Below, piece by piece: positions 35,765 through 44,067 of a DNA stretch of 64,000 bases. The notes under the pieces were generated by a model. That model did no database searches. It saw only the letters and a list, made by a program, of their open reading frames with translations, and was not told the DNA's origin. How positions within the stretch are numbered: the stretch's first letter is position 1; every line of letters starts with the position of its first letter. A program made the translations under genes and the position numbers. Source of the stretch: Eutrophocola sp965662685 (lineage in GTDB: Bacteria > Pseudomonadota > Gammaproteobacteria > Pseudomonadales > Pseudohongiellaceae); the NCBI GenBank assembly GCA_965662685.1, contig CBFIIQ010000011.1, positions 13,572-77,571 on the forward strand. The letters are read 5' to 3'.

Positions 35765-35856
35765 TTATGATAGGTTTATCCTTTCATCATTTTTTACCAT
35801 TCACAGGCAGAGGCAGGCTTTGTTTGGAGAACGAATATTATCAGGGTGAAAAAACC

Positions 35857-36294
35857 TTAAAGAGCATGGTGCTTGAGATCAAAGCCTTTTGTTTTATAGA
35901 TATTCCAGTGCTCGCGTAATTTGCTTTTTGCGGCTTCCTGGTTGGGAACGATTTCAGCGATTCGCTCAAACTGATCATGAAACGCCGGAATTTCCTCACT
36001 CAGGTTTATCAGCAGGGTAGCACTGATACTGCAAGATGCCCCAAAGCCTATAAATACAGGGATTTCCTCATCCGCATCAAGGTCTTCATCGAGGCCGACA
36101 ATGGCGTGGGGAATAAAGCTTTCCGGCTTGAAACTCCAGAGTAAATCGTCCATATCCTGGGCAGCTTTTTCCGAGCCGGTGTGGATATAAATCTTCATCC
36201 CCTGACTCATGGCTTTTTCGCACAGACGACAGGCAAAAACCATCCGGTCTTCCTGTGCGGGTTGCTGAATAAGGTAAAAATCGACCTGGGTCAT
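35857..36294 (-). CDS. holC: DNA polymerase III subunit chi
   Basis: A 145-residue protein of normal family length. It opens with VDFYLIQQPAQEDRMVFACR and continues with EKAMSQGMKIYIHTGSEKAA, DDLLWSFKPESFIPHAIVGL, LINLSEEIPAF and a C-terminal helix ending near HWNIYKTKGFDLKHH. These are HolC patterns, including the W.F.P.SF.PH motif. The chi subunit links the clamp loader to single-strand-binding protein at the replication fork. It is 45 bp downstream of pepA on the same strand, as in most gammaproteobacteria. The usual next gene, valS, is displaced by the export operon. Confidence 0.93.
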   Translation of the reverse strand: MTQVDFYLIQQPAQEDRMVFACRLCEKAMSQGMKIYIHTGSEKAAQDMDDLLWSFKPESFIPHAIVGLDEDLDADEEIPVFIGFGASCSISATLLINLSEEIPAFHDQFERIAEIVPNQEAAKSKLREHWNIYKTKGFDLKHHAL

Positions 36295-36339
36295 GGGCTC
36301 TGTCTGTTAACTTTGCAAAAATCCATAGGCACTGAAAAA

Positions 36340-37821
36340 TCAGTTATTCAGCAGGTACTCTACCAGTAGGGGGACCGGGCGACCGGTAGCGCCCTTGTCT
36401 TTGCCTTGTAGCCAGGCCGTGCCAGCGATATCCAGATGAGCCCAGGGATATTTCCTGGTAAATCGGGACAGGAAGCAGGCAGCCGTAATGCTGCCGGCCT
36501 TGGGGCCACCGATATTGGCAATATCAGCAAAATTGCTGTCCAGCTGGGATTGGTATTCATCCCAGATTGGCAGGCGCCATACCGGGTCATTGATGTCGAG
36601 CCCGGTTTGGTAAAGTTTTTCAGCCAATTCATCATTGTTACTCATCACGCCACTGACTACAGAGCCAAGGGCAACAATGACAGCGCCGGTAAGGGTGGCG
36701 ATATCGATAACAGATTTGGGTTTATACCTTTCCACATAGGTCAGGGCATCGCACAATACCAGTCTGCCTTCGGCATCCGTATTGAGTACTTCGATAGTCT
36801 GGCCAGACATGCTGGTGACGATGTCACCCGGTTTGGTGGCACGGCCACTGGGCATGTTTTCAGCACTGGCGATAACGCCAATAACATTAATCTTCGGTTT
36901 CAGGGCGCAGAGCGCGGCCATGGTACCGAGTACGCTGGCTGCACCACACATATCAAATTTCATTTCATCCATGCCAGCGCCGGGTTTCAGGCTGATGCCA
37001 CCAGTATCAAAAGTAATGCCTTTGCCGACGATCACATTGGGTCTGATTTTTTCGCTGGCACCGTTATATTCCATGATGATCAGGGCGGAGTTTTCATCGC
37101 TGCCATTGCCGACAGAAAGCAGGGAACCCATGCCAAGTCGACGCATCTGGGCTTCGGACAAAACCTTGGTTTTTAACAGTTTGTTGCGCTTGGCAAGCAG
37201 CTGAGCCTGTTCGCCCAAGAAAGTAGGGGTACAGATATTGCCGGGCAGATTGCCCATTTCACGAGTCAATGCCATACCGGCGGCGACCGCAGAACCGGTA
37301 TCAAGTGATTTTCTGAGTTTCGTGCGCTGGGTTTTGTCCACCAGATACAGGTCAACTTTCTTCAGTTCGTGCTTGCTGCCTTTCTTGGACTTGGTCTGGG
37401 TATAACGATAGACACTATTCTGCAGGATTTGGGCGAGCATTTGCCCGCACCTTTCGGTAGCAGCATTCTTTACTGGCAGATTAATCAGGGTATCCAGCGC
37501 ATCGGTCAGGGCATATTTCTTCAGTCCCTGTGCAACGCTGTTACCAATCTTGATAAATTTCTTAAGATCAAGTTCGCCTTTTTTGCCCAGACCTACCAGT
37601 AGCAATCTTTTCGCCCGCACACCTTCCGGATTGTGAATAAGCAGGGTTTGTCCGAGAGTGCCACTAATATCACCTGCTTCTATGATATTGCCGAGAGCTC
37701 TGCGAGTCAGTTTATTCACTTCGGCAGTCACTTCAGGTAAGGCCTTGTTCTGATAAACACCAAGGATCATGCAGGAAGTAGTAATGTTCTGGAGTGCAGC
37801 AGTCTTGATTGTGAAATTCAT
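36340..37821 (-). CDS. pepA: Leucyl aminopeptidase (PepA, M17 family)
   Basis: A 493-residue cytosolic metallopeptidase. The N-terminal macro-like domain is variable. The catalytic C-terminal domain has the metal and active-site motifs VGKGITFDTGGISLKPG, MKFDMCGAASVLG and the signature NTDAEGRLVL, followed by DIATLTGAVIVALG. It removes N-terminal residues from peptides. In Escherichia coli PepA also binds DNA. It is divergent from lptF across a 178-bp spacer (37822-37999), and holC follows. Length and all ligands are normal. Confidence 0.96.
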   Translation of the reverse strand: MNFTIKTAALQNITTSCMILGVYQNKALPEVTAEVNKLTRRALGNIIEAGDISGTLGQTLLIHNPEGVRAKRLLLVGLGKKGELDLKKFIKIGNSVAQGLKKYALTDALDTLINLPVKNAATERCGQMLAQILQNSVYRYTQTKSKKGSKHELKKVDLYLVDKTQRTKLRKSLDTGSAVAAGMALTREMGNLPGNICTPTFLGEQAQLLAKRNKLLKTKVLSEAQMRRLGMGSLLSVGNGSDENSALIIMEYNGASEKIRPNVIVGKGITFDTGGISLKPGAGMDEMKFDMCGAASVLGTMAALCALKPKINVIGVIASAENMPSGRATKPGDIVTSMSGQTIEVLNTDAEGRLVLCDALTYVERYKPKSVIDIATLTGAVIVALGSVVSGVMSNNDELAEKLYQTGLDINDPVWRLPIWDEYQSQLDSNFADIANIGGPKAGSITAACFLSRFTRKYPWAHLDIAGTAWLQGKDKGATGRPVPLLVEYLLNN

Positions 37822-37999
37822 AAATGTTCCGTGTTTTAAAAATAGGAGGAATGCGCCAAAACCAAAATTTTACTCCGGCCACTGCTATATATCAAAAAGC
37901 GGTGATCTGATGGTAAAAAGAGGTTAGCCGTTTCGATTAGTGTCCAGACCGGTAATCATACAGGTGGCTGAGCCCGAAGCGATACTCTAGAATCAACTT

Positions 38000-39073
38000 A
38001 TGATTATTTCACGCTATCTGACACGTCAGATTCTCCAGGTAACCGCAGCAACCACGTTCATATTGCTGGCTGTCGTTGTGTTGGGACGATTTCTCAAATA
38101 TCTCGCCCAGGCATCCCAGGGAGAAATAGATCCGGCAATACTGGCCTTGCTGATGTCCTACCGCATTCCGGAGTTTATCCAGCTTATTCTGCCATTATCG
38201 CTGTTGTTGAGTATCCTGCTGGCCTATGGGCGCATGTATGCTGATAACGAGATGACTGTGCTCTCTGCCTGCGGTCTGAGCAGGCGTCGTTTATTGGGGA
38301 TGACCTATATATCGTCTTCATTGGTAGCGCTCACTGTTGCCTTGCTTTCGTTCATGCTCACGCCAATGGGACTGGTCAATACGGACAAATTACTGGAAGC
38401 GCAAAAAGAATTGAATGAATTCGATGTCATGGTGCCAGGTCTTTTTCAGAATATTTCCCGGGGACAGCGCACTACCTATACCGAAGACATCGTTGATGAG
38501 CGCATGCAAAATGTGTTCATGCATGAGAGTGAAACCGGGCGCATTACCGTGGCCAACACAGCTATTCCTACTGAGGACGAAGAAGGAGGGCGCTTTGTAC
38601 TTTTCACCACTGGCTCTATTTCGGAGAAAAAAGCGGATAGCAATGACATGCAGCTGACCCGGTTTGCAGAAATGGGGGTGAGGATTCCTCCACGGGAAAT
38701 AAGGATTGACATTGCAGTTGCCGAACGGGCAATGACCACAAGCGCGCTTTGGAGTTCCAGCGAGGCTTCCCACACAGCTGAATTGCAATGGCGAATCTCC
38801 CTGGTGCTGATCATCCCGATACTGACGCTGATGGCGGTTCCCCTGAGTCGTGTCAGCCCGCGGCAGGGGCGCTTCGCAAAAATGGTGCCGGCGGTGTTTC
38901 TCTATATTCTGTATTTTGGGCTGCTGCTGGTGAGCAGGGATCTAACAGCGACCGGAGAAATCCCGGCGGTCCTTGGTGTTTGGTGGGTGCATATACTTTT
39001 TCTGTGTTTGGGGTGGTTATTATTTACAGGAAAGTTGAGTGAATTGAAGCTGCCTGGATTTACAACCCGATGA
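38000..39073 (+). CDS. lptF: LPS export permease LptF
   Basis: A 357-residue inner-membrane subunit of the LptB2FG complex, which extracts lipopolysaccharide for transport to the outer membrane. It starts MIISRYLTRQILQVTAATTF and has six membrane helices, three before and three after a periplasmic beta-jellyroll domain (about 125-255). Family motifs include YRIPEFIQLILPLSLLLSIL, the MYADNEMTVLSACGLSRRRL coupling helix and the late PLSRVSPRQGRFAKMVP. Its stop overlaps the lptG start (ATGA). It is divergent from pepA, the usual arrangement. Confidence 0.95.
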   Translation: MIISRYLTRQILQVTAATTFILLAVVVLGRFLKYLAQASQGEIDPAILALLMSYRIPEFIQLILPLSLLLSILLAYGRMYADNEMTVLSACGLSRRRLLGMTYISSSLVALTVALLSFMLTPMGLVNTDKLLEAQKELNEFDVMVPGLFQNISRGQRTTYTEDIVDERMQNVFMHESETGRITVANTAIPTEDEEGGRFVLFTTGSISEKKADSNDMQLTRFAEMGVRIPPREIRIDIAVAERAMTTSALWSSSEASHTAELQWRISLVLIIPILTLMAVPLSRVSPRQGRFAKMVPAVFLYILYFGLLLVSRDLTATGEIPAVLGVWWVHILFLCLGWLLFTGKLSELKLPGFTTR

Positions 39074-40149
39074 TTAAAATAGACCGTTATATTCAAAATC
39101 AGGTGCTGCTAGCCATGCTGGTAGTCCTGTTTGTGCTGGCCGGGCTTGACCTGGTATTTGCTCTGGTGGATGAGATTGGTGAAACCGATGTAAATTATTC
39201 CACTGGTGATGCTGTTCGTTATGTTTTGTATATTTTTCCTCGCCATATCTATGAGCTGTTGCCTATGACTGCATTGATTGGTTCTCTTGTTGGTCTTGGC
39301 ATCCTCGCTTCTGCCAATGAACTGGTAATTTTGCAGGCTTCCGGAATAAAAGTTTTGCGTATTGTCTGGGCGGTGATGAGGCCGGCCATTATTATTATGG
39401 CAACCGGTTTATTGTTGGGTGAATTTGTCGCCCCCAGGCTGGAATTGCAGGGCGAGCTTGATCGGGCACTGGCGCGCGGAGAACAGGTTGCTCTTTCCCG
39501 TTATGGACACTGGCAAAGAGACAGTAATGAATTTATGCATTTTAATGCCATTGATCCGGATGGGGTGCTGCATGGCATCAGTATTTATTCCTTTAGCGAG
39601 GAGCAAAGCCTGACCTCACTAGTGAACGCCGAAAGTGCGCGCTTTCAGGATGAATCAGGTGGCTACTGGTTGTTGGATAATGGTACAGAAATTAATTACA
39701 GCACTACTCAGGGCGAGCCTGGTTCACAGGTCGACGTGTTTGCAGAGAAGGTCTGGGATGTAAATCTAAACCCCGATCTTTTGAAGGTGCTGATCATTGA
39801 TCCGGATAAAATGTCCATATCAGATCTTTACCGCTATGCTCGCCGTTTTGAAAACCAGGGTCAGGATGGCAGTGCTTACTTTCTCTCGTTTTGGAAAAAG
39901 GTAATGCAACCTCTGACTACTGCCGCATTAGTGATTGTTGCGGTTTCATTTATTTTTGGCCCGTTACGCTCTGCGACCATGGGTTCGAAGGTGTTCACCG
40001 CAATCTGTTTTGGTATTGTTTTTTACCTGATACAGAATCTGCTCAGTACAGTGAGTCTGGTATATCAGCTAAACCCTTTGCTTGCGGTTACCTGCCCGAT
40101 TATTTTTTGTCTTTTGCTGGGTGCAGCTTTGCTCAGGCGAGCGAGCTGA
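39070..40149 (+). CDS. lptG: LPS export permease LptG
   Basis: A 359-residue partner of LptF. It starts MIKIDRYIQNQVLLAMLVVL and has the same layout: six helices around a periplasmic jellyroll (about 130-270). Motifs are FPRHIYELLPMTALIGSLVG, LGILASANELVILQASGIKV (the coupling helix) and PLTTAALVIVAVSFIFGPLR. The ATG overlaps the lptF stop by four bases, so the two subunits are made together. The ATPase lptB is not in the window, as is usual. Confidence 0.95.
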   Translation: MIKIDRYIQNQVLLAMLVVLFVLAGLDLVFALVDEIGETDVNYSTGDAVRYVLYIFPRHIYELLPMTALIGSLVGLGILASANELVILQASGIKVLRIVWAVMRPAIIIMATGLLLGEFVAPRLELQGELDRALARGEQVALSRYGHWQRDSNEFMHFNAIDPDGVLHGISIYSFSEEQSLTSLVNAESARFQDESGGYWLLDNGTEINYSTTQGEPGSQVDVFAEKVWDVNLNPDLLKVLIIDPDKMSISDLYRYARRFENQGQDGSAYFLSFWKKVMQPLTTAALVIVAVSFIFGPLRSATMGSKVFTAICFGIVFYLIQNLLSTVSLVYQLNPLLAVTCPIIFCLLLGAALLRRAS

Positions 40150-40230
40150 TAGTCTGCATTTTTTTCTTTATTTCCCGCCTGTATCAGTTATGTGCCAAGG
40201 CTGGTGTAAATAAAAAAGTCTGATCAAACT

Positions 40231-41382
40231 ATGTCAAAAGACTTCTACAGCAAACTGGAATCCTTCGGGCAATTTGAGGAATTTACCCGCAAGGAGATTT
40301 ATCATGCCTTGCCTGAAGACTGGGTCGTCGTGGTAACGGATATCCGAAACTCGACCAAGGCTATTGATGATGGCCTTTACAAGGAAGTTAATCTGATAGG
40401 TGCTGCCAGCATTACCCAGGCTATGCTTTCTCTTGATAGCCAGAATATCCCTTTCGTGTTTGGCGGTGATGGTGCAAGTCTTTGTATACACCAAAAAGAT
40501 AGTGACGCGGTTGCAAAGCAACTGGGTAAATTGCAGGTGCTTTCGCAACAAAACTTTGGGCTCGAACTTCGCGTTGCAATCATTTCCATTCGGGATATTC
40601 GCAGATGCAACTTCGATGTTCTGGTTGTCAAGCTGGAAATTACCAAGGGAAAATATATTGCACTTTTTCGTGGTGGAGGGCTCGCCCAGGCAGACACCTT
40701 GGCGAAACAGCAATATAAAAAATATGCCATTGCTGCAATTTCAGATGAACTGGACAGTCTTTCAGGCTTGTCATGCCGATGGAGTCCGATACCTTCAAGA
40801 AAAGGCAAGGTAGTAAGTGTTCTGGTGATGGCGCGGGATATAGGTGCCATGAATGTCTATCAGGAACTGATCAGCAAGTTCAGGCTGATTCTCAGGCGTG
40901 AAATATCAGAATCCAATCCGGTACTGGATAATCTGGTGCAATATAAATCTGTTAAGCAGGCGCTGGCAGAAGAATTAAAGTATCACCGCTCATGTTTCAG
41001 CAAGTCGTTCCTGTTCAGATTGATAGACATTATCCTGGCCGTGTTGATTTTTAAACACAGAGTAAACCCGGTTTCCCATGCTTTCGACTCCAAACAATAT
41101 CTGGAATCTATCGGGACTCACAGTGACTTTCGCAAGTTTGATGACACCTTGCGTCTGATTATGGATTGTTCTGCAGAAGAGCTGGAAAGCCTGAAAAGTA
41201 TGCTGGACAAAAGTTTTCGAGAGGGGGTGCTCTTTTATGGTCTGTATTCATCGGACCAGGCCTTGATGACATGCTTTGTTGAGACCACCAGGCAGGGCGG
41301 ACATTTACATTTTATTGATGGCGGCGATGGTGGGCTGGCGATGGCTGCGAAACAACTTAAAGTGCAGATAGCAACTGGCTAG
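40231..41382 (+). CDS. DUF3095 family protein
   Basis: A 383-residue soluble protein matching DUF3095 in pattern. The N-terminal half begins near LPEDWVVVVTDIRNSTKAID and continues VNLIGAASITQAMLSL and IPFVFGGDGASLCIH. This strand-Asp-strand-GGDGAS arrangement is reminiscent of class III nucleotide cyclases and may reflect a distant fold link (inference). The C-terminal part contains a helical region and HLHFIDGGDGGLAMAAKQLK. No membrane segment with signal features is evident, although a hydrophobic stretch lies near 270-282. It is 81 bp after lptG and may be a separate transcript. The function is not known. Confidence 0.83.
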   Translation: MSKDFYSKLESFGQFEEFTRKEIYHALPEDWVVVVTDIRNSTKAIDDGLYKEVNLIGAASITQAMLSLDSQNIPFVFGGDGASLCIHQKDSDAVAKQLGKLQVLSQQNFGLELRVAIISIRDIRRCNFDVLVVKLEITKGKYIALFRGGGLAQADTLAKQQYKKYAIAAISDELDSLSGLSCRWSPIPSRKGKVVSVLVMARDIGAMNVYQELISKFRLILRREISESNPVLDNLVQYKSVKQALAEELKYHRSCFSKSFLFRLIDIILAVLIFKHRVNPVSHAFDSKQYLESIGTHSDFRKFDDTLRLIMDCSAEELESLKSMLDKSFREGVLFYGLYSSDQALMTCFVETTRQGGHLHFIDGGDGGLAMAAKQLKVQIATG

Positions 41383-41449
41383 ACGATGTTGGTCGATCGC
41401 TGAGTTATAAGTAACAAATTTTGGAATAAAAGCAGAAGCTGACTGGGTA

Positions 41450-41877
41450 TTACTTGTTTTTTTCCATTAGCGGGACTTTGACGAGTTTGGTGTTGGAGAC
41501 CTTGTCATGAAGAGTCTCTTTTTCAGCATTTAAAAGTATCATCCAGTAACCAATTCCCAATAGTAGCCATGAAACGATTGCCGTCGCAAAACGCATAACT
41601 GACTGTGCCGCGCTAATGGGCTGGCCTTGCTTGTTCACTACTCGAATACGCCAGGCCTGCATACCAAGAGTTTGACCACTATGGGTCCAGAACCAGCCAT
41701 AGAAAGCCCAGGCACTGATAATCATGGCAGCAAAAGTGATGTTCTTGTAAATAGGGTCCAGTACCACGGCCTCTCCTTCCAGCGTGCGGGCATTTTCCAC
41801 ACCAAAAAAAGACAGAATAATAAAGGTCACCATCATCCATATTGCAATAACGAGAATGCTGTCATAGGCCATGGCCG
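41450..41877 (-). CDS. RDD family membrane protein, N-terminus lost in a gap
   Basis: The visible 142 codons encode the RDD pattern: helix 1 (AYDSILVIAIWMMVTFIILS), a loop, then helix 2 (ITFAAMIISAWAFYGWFW). The motif SGQTLGMQAWRIRVVNKQGQ is characteristic, followed by helix 3 (SVMRFATAIVSWLLLGIGYW) and the conserved end LHDKVSNTKLVKVP. The start codon and the first dozen residues, including the R-D-D arginine, should lie in the N run 41878-42101. The open frame runs through the gap into the EamA gene, but the two parts belong to different families and must be separate genes. The function of RDD proteins is mostly unknown; some act in ion exchange. Confidence 0.85.
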
Positions 41878-42101
41878 NNNNNNNNNNNNNNNNNNNNNNN
41901 NNNNNNNNNNNNNNNNNNNNNNNNNNNNNNNNNNNNNNNNNNNNNNNNNNNNNNNNNNNNNNNNNNNNNNNNNNNNNNNNNNNNNNNNNNNNNNNNNNNN
42001 NNNNNNNNNNNNNNNNNNNNNNNNNNNNNNNNNNNNNNNNNNNNNNNNNNNNNNNNNNNNNNNNNNNNNNNNNNNNNNNNNNNNNNNNNNNNNNNNNNNN
42101 N
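41878..42101. other. Assembly gap (224 N) between EamA and RDD genes
   Basis: The gap hides the end of the EamA gene, the RDD gene start and any spacer. About 75 codons are enough for roughly 45 residues of EamA, a stop, a short spacer and the RDD N-terminus. Confidence 0.98.
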
Positions 42102-42859
42102 ATGATACCTGCAAGAGGCAGTCGCAAGAAATCCATCGGGATAACGACCATGGCATCGGCATAGGAAAAGGCCCGGGCAAAACAATAGTGGGCAGTGATG
42201 GCAACAATTCCCATTACTATCATCCATAACCATTCCCTTGTATCGGGAACTACCCAGATGGCAACGGTGGGAATCACGGTAAGCAGGAACTGAATCACGG
42301 TGACATAAAAAATAATGTTTAGTGGGGAATTATTTACCACCAGTTTTTTCGTCAGTACATTTGCCAGTGCAAAGCAAACTGCACTAAAAATAACTATGAA
42401 CATGGCAGGATCGGGATTGCGAAAACCTGGTCTGAGTATTGTCAGTACGCCAATAATACCCAGCACCAGGGTCAGTACGCGAAAGCGGTTTATTTTTTCC
42501 CCCAGCAGCACGCTGGCAATAACCACCGTCCAGACCGGACCTGAAAACTCCAGAGCGAATACCTCTGCCATTGGTAGTGACGCAAGTCCGAATATCCAGG
42601 CGTATTGCGCTAAAAGATGTGAGATGCTTCTGACCAGGTGAGTCCCCGGCTGTTGCGTTTTCAACTGCTTCCAGCCACTTCGCTGCAGCAGGAAACAAAT
42701 CAGTACAAAGCCAACGGCATTGCGCACGGTGATCATTTGCAGGGTTGAAATAGTGCCCGACAATTCCCTCGCAGCGATGGCAAGCATTAATAGTGAACTC
42801 AGCGTTCCCAACATCCAGAAGGCGGCGAGTATGACGGGTGAGCGAATAGCAGTAGACAA
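42102..42859 (-). CDS. EamA/DMT-family transporter, C-terminus lost in a gap
   Basis: The visible 252 codons hold about eight of the expected ten membrane helices of a drug/metabolite transporter. The first EamA repeat ends with ALEFSGPVWTVVIASVLLGE and KINRFRVLTLVLGIIGVLTI. The second repeat begins at NPDPAMFIVIFSAVCFALAN and stops at FLRLPLAGI where the N run begins. Such proteins usually are about 300 residues, so some 45 residues are missing. The predicted start is TTG at 42859; an in-frame ATG at 42814 would remove part of helix 1. The substrate is unknown. Confidence 0.85.
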
Positions 42860-42974
42860 AATAATTGGCTTCAGTAGGATGCAGGGATCATGAACAGGAC
42901 ACAGAACATTGTACTCTACCGACTATATTTATTAATCTTTTTTTATATCAATCTTGGCCAATACAGGAACCCAC

Positions 42975-43820
42975 GTGGATATCAGTTTATATTTTCAGCG
43001 CATAGGTTTTAGCGGCACTGCAGAAAATTCCCTGGCGACTCTTCAGCAAATACACCGGCTGCATCCTCGTGCTATTGCCTTTGAAAATATCAATTCATTT
43101 GTTGGTGCCAGAGTCAGCCTGCAAGAGACGGATGTATTTGCGAAACTGGTGAGCCAGGGCAGGGGCGGTTATTGTTTTGAGCAAAACCTGATTCTGGCGA
43201 GCATATTGAGAGAGCTGGGTTTTCATGTCACTGAACATGCTGCAAGAGTGCTCTGGCGATCGCCGGAAAAAACAGAAATGGCACGCACCCACATGCTGCT
43301 CAAGGTGGAAATTGAAGAACAGTCCTGGATCGCTGATGTGGGATTTGGTGGTCTTACCATGACAGCGCCATTGCGGTTGCAGACGGGTCTTGTCCAGCAC
43401 ACGCCCAACGAGGCTTTCAGAATACTTCAGGATGGTGATGAATTTTACATGGCTGTATCTCTCAACGGTGAGTGGAAACAAATGTATGTGTTTGATTTGG
43501 TGCCCCAGTATCCAGTGGATTTTGAGATGGCCAATCATTATGTGGGAACACATCCGCAGTCACATTTTGTGAATAACCTGGTGATGGCGAAGGTAGATAC
43601 GCAATATCGGCATGCGCTGGAGAACAAAAGCTATAATCGGTACATGTTAAAGGGGGAAACCAGCGAGGACAGCAAGCCAGAGGAAAAGATTGGGAAGCAT
43701 AGTCAACAAATTAAAGATTTCGATGAGCTGTTGGAGTTGTTAAACACCACTTTTAAAGTGGCGCTAAATGAAAGCATTGACCTCACAGCGTTGCAAAAGC
43801 GCTGGGAAAATTTGCCTTAA
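42975..43820 (+). CDS. nat: Arylamine N-acetyltransferase
   Basis: A 281-residue acetyl-CoA-dependent enzyme that acetylates aromatic amines and hydrazines. The catalytic triad is intact: Cys67 in GRGGYCFEQN, His106 in ARTHMLLKV and Asp121 in WIADVGFGG. The N-terminal pattern DISLYFQRIGFSG and PRAIAFENINSFVG is typical. The GTG at 42975 is preferred as start because AGGA lies six bases upstream and it aligns with family N-termini; the frame continues to a TTG at 42954. It is followed by the leader and attenuator of the LeuA-like gene, whose promoter may lie inside nat. Natural substrates of bacterial NATs vary. Confidence 0.92.
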   Translation: MDISLYFQRIGFSGTAENSLATLQQIHRLHPRAIAFENINSFVGARVSLQETDVFAKLVSQGRGGYCFEQNLILASILRELGFHVTEHAARVLWRSPEKTEMARTHMLLKVEIEEQSWIADVGFGGLTMTAPLRLQTGLVQHTPNEAFRILQDGDEFYMAVSLNGEWKQMYVFDLVPQYPVDFEMANHYVGTHPQSHFVNNLVMAKVDTQYRHALENKSYNRYMLKGETSEDSKPEEKIGKHSQQIKDFDELLELLNTTFKVALNESIDLTALQKRWENLP

Positions 43821-43880
43821 ATGTCTGCAATTCCGCGCAAGGACTTGACATTAAAGACTAAATCACCAAAACTGCGCGCC

Positions 43881-43928
43881 ATGAATACAGCGATAAAAAT
43901 TATCAAGGGCATTATTATCCAGCGCTAA
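43881..43928 (+). CDS. Isoleucine-rich leader peptide of the LeuA-like gene
   Basis: A 15-codon open frame encoding MNTAIKIIKGIIIQR, with six isoleucines, three of them consecutive just before the stop. It lies 190 bp before the LeuA-like gene and immediately upstream of competing hairpins that end in an intrinsic terminator. This is the classic arrangement of amino-acid attenuation, here sensing charged tRNA-Ile. There is no strong ribosome site before the ATG, the weak point. A TTGACA at 43845-43850 would place transcription start almost on the ATG, so either the leader is nearly leaderless or the promoter lies further upstream. Confidence 0.7.
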   Translation: MNTAIKIIKGIIIQR

Positions 43929-44006
43929 ACGCGGGTTGGATCTTTGATTATTTGTCAGCAATAAATTAAAGAGCATTAAATAAACCCGCCAGCAGGCGGG
44001 TTTTTT
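43918..44006 (+). promoter_or_regulatory. Transcription attenuator with 1:2, 2:3 and 3:4 pairings
   Basis: Region 1 (TCCAGC, 43918-43923) overlaps the last codons of the leader and can pair with GTTGGA (43935-43940). Region 2 (GCGGGTT, 43931-43937) can instead pair with region 3 (AACCCGC, 43983-43989) as antiterminator. Region 3 also forms the 8-bp terminator stem AACCCGCC / GGCGGGTT (43983-43990 with 43995-44002), followed by T residues to 44006. A ribosome stalled on Ile codons would cover region 1 and favour 2:3, allowing transcription. Free translation to the stop would cover region 2 and favour termination. Confidence 0.75.
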
Positions 44007-44067
44007 CGTTTCAGGTTCGGGCAAAAAGCCCCTGAACTGTATTATCGGAATAAACTAAATCTCTAGA

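Noticed and set aside
35738..35770. Fur box upstream of the export operon
   Set aside because: Some half-site resemblance, but the palindrome arms are in the reverse order of the Fur consensus; called only as an unassigned operator.
43845..43850. TTGACA as -35 box for the leader and LeuA-like gene
   Set aside because: The matching -10 position (43868-43873) is poor, and a start there would leave no ribosome site for the leader peptide.
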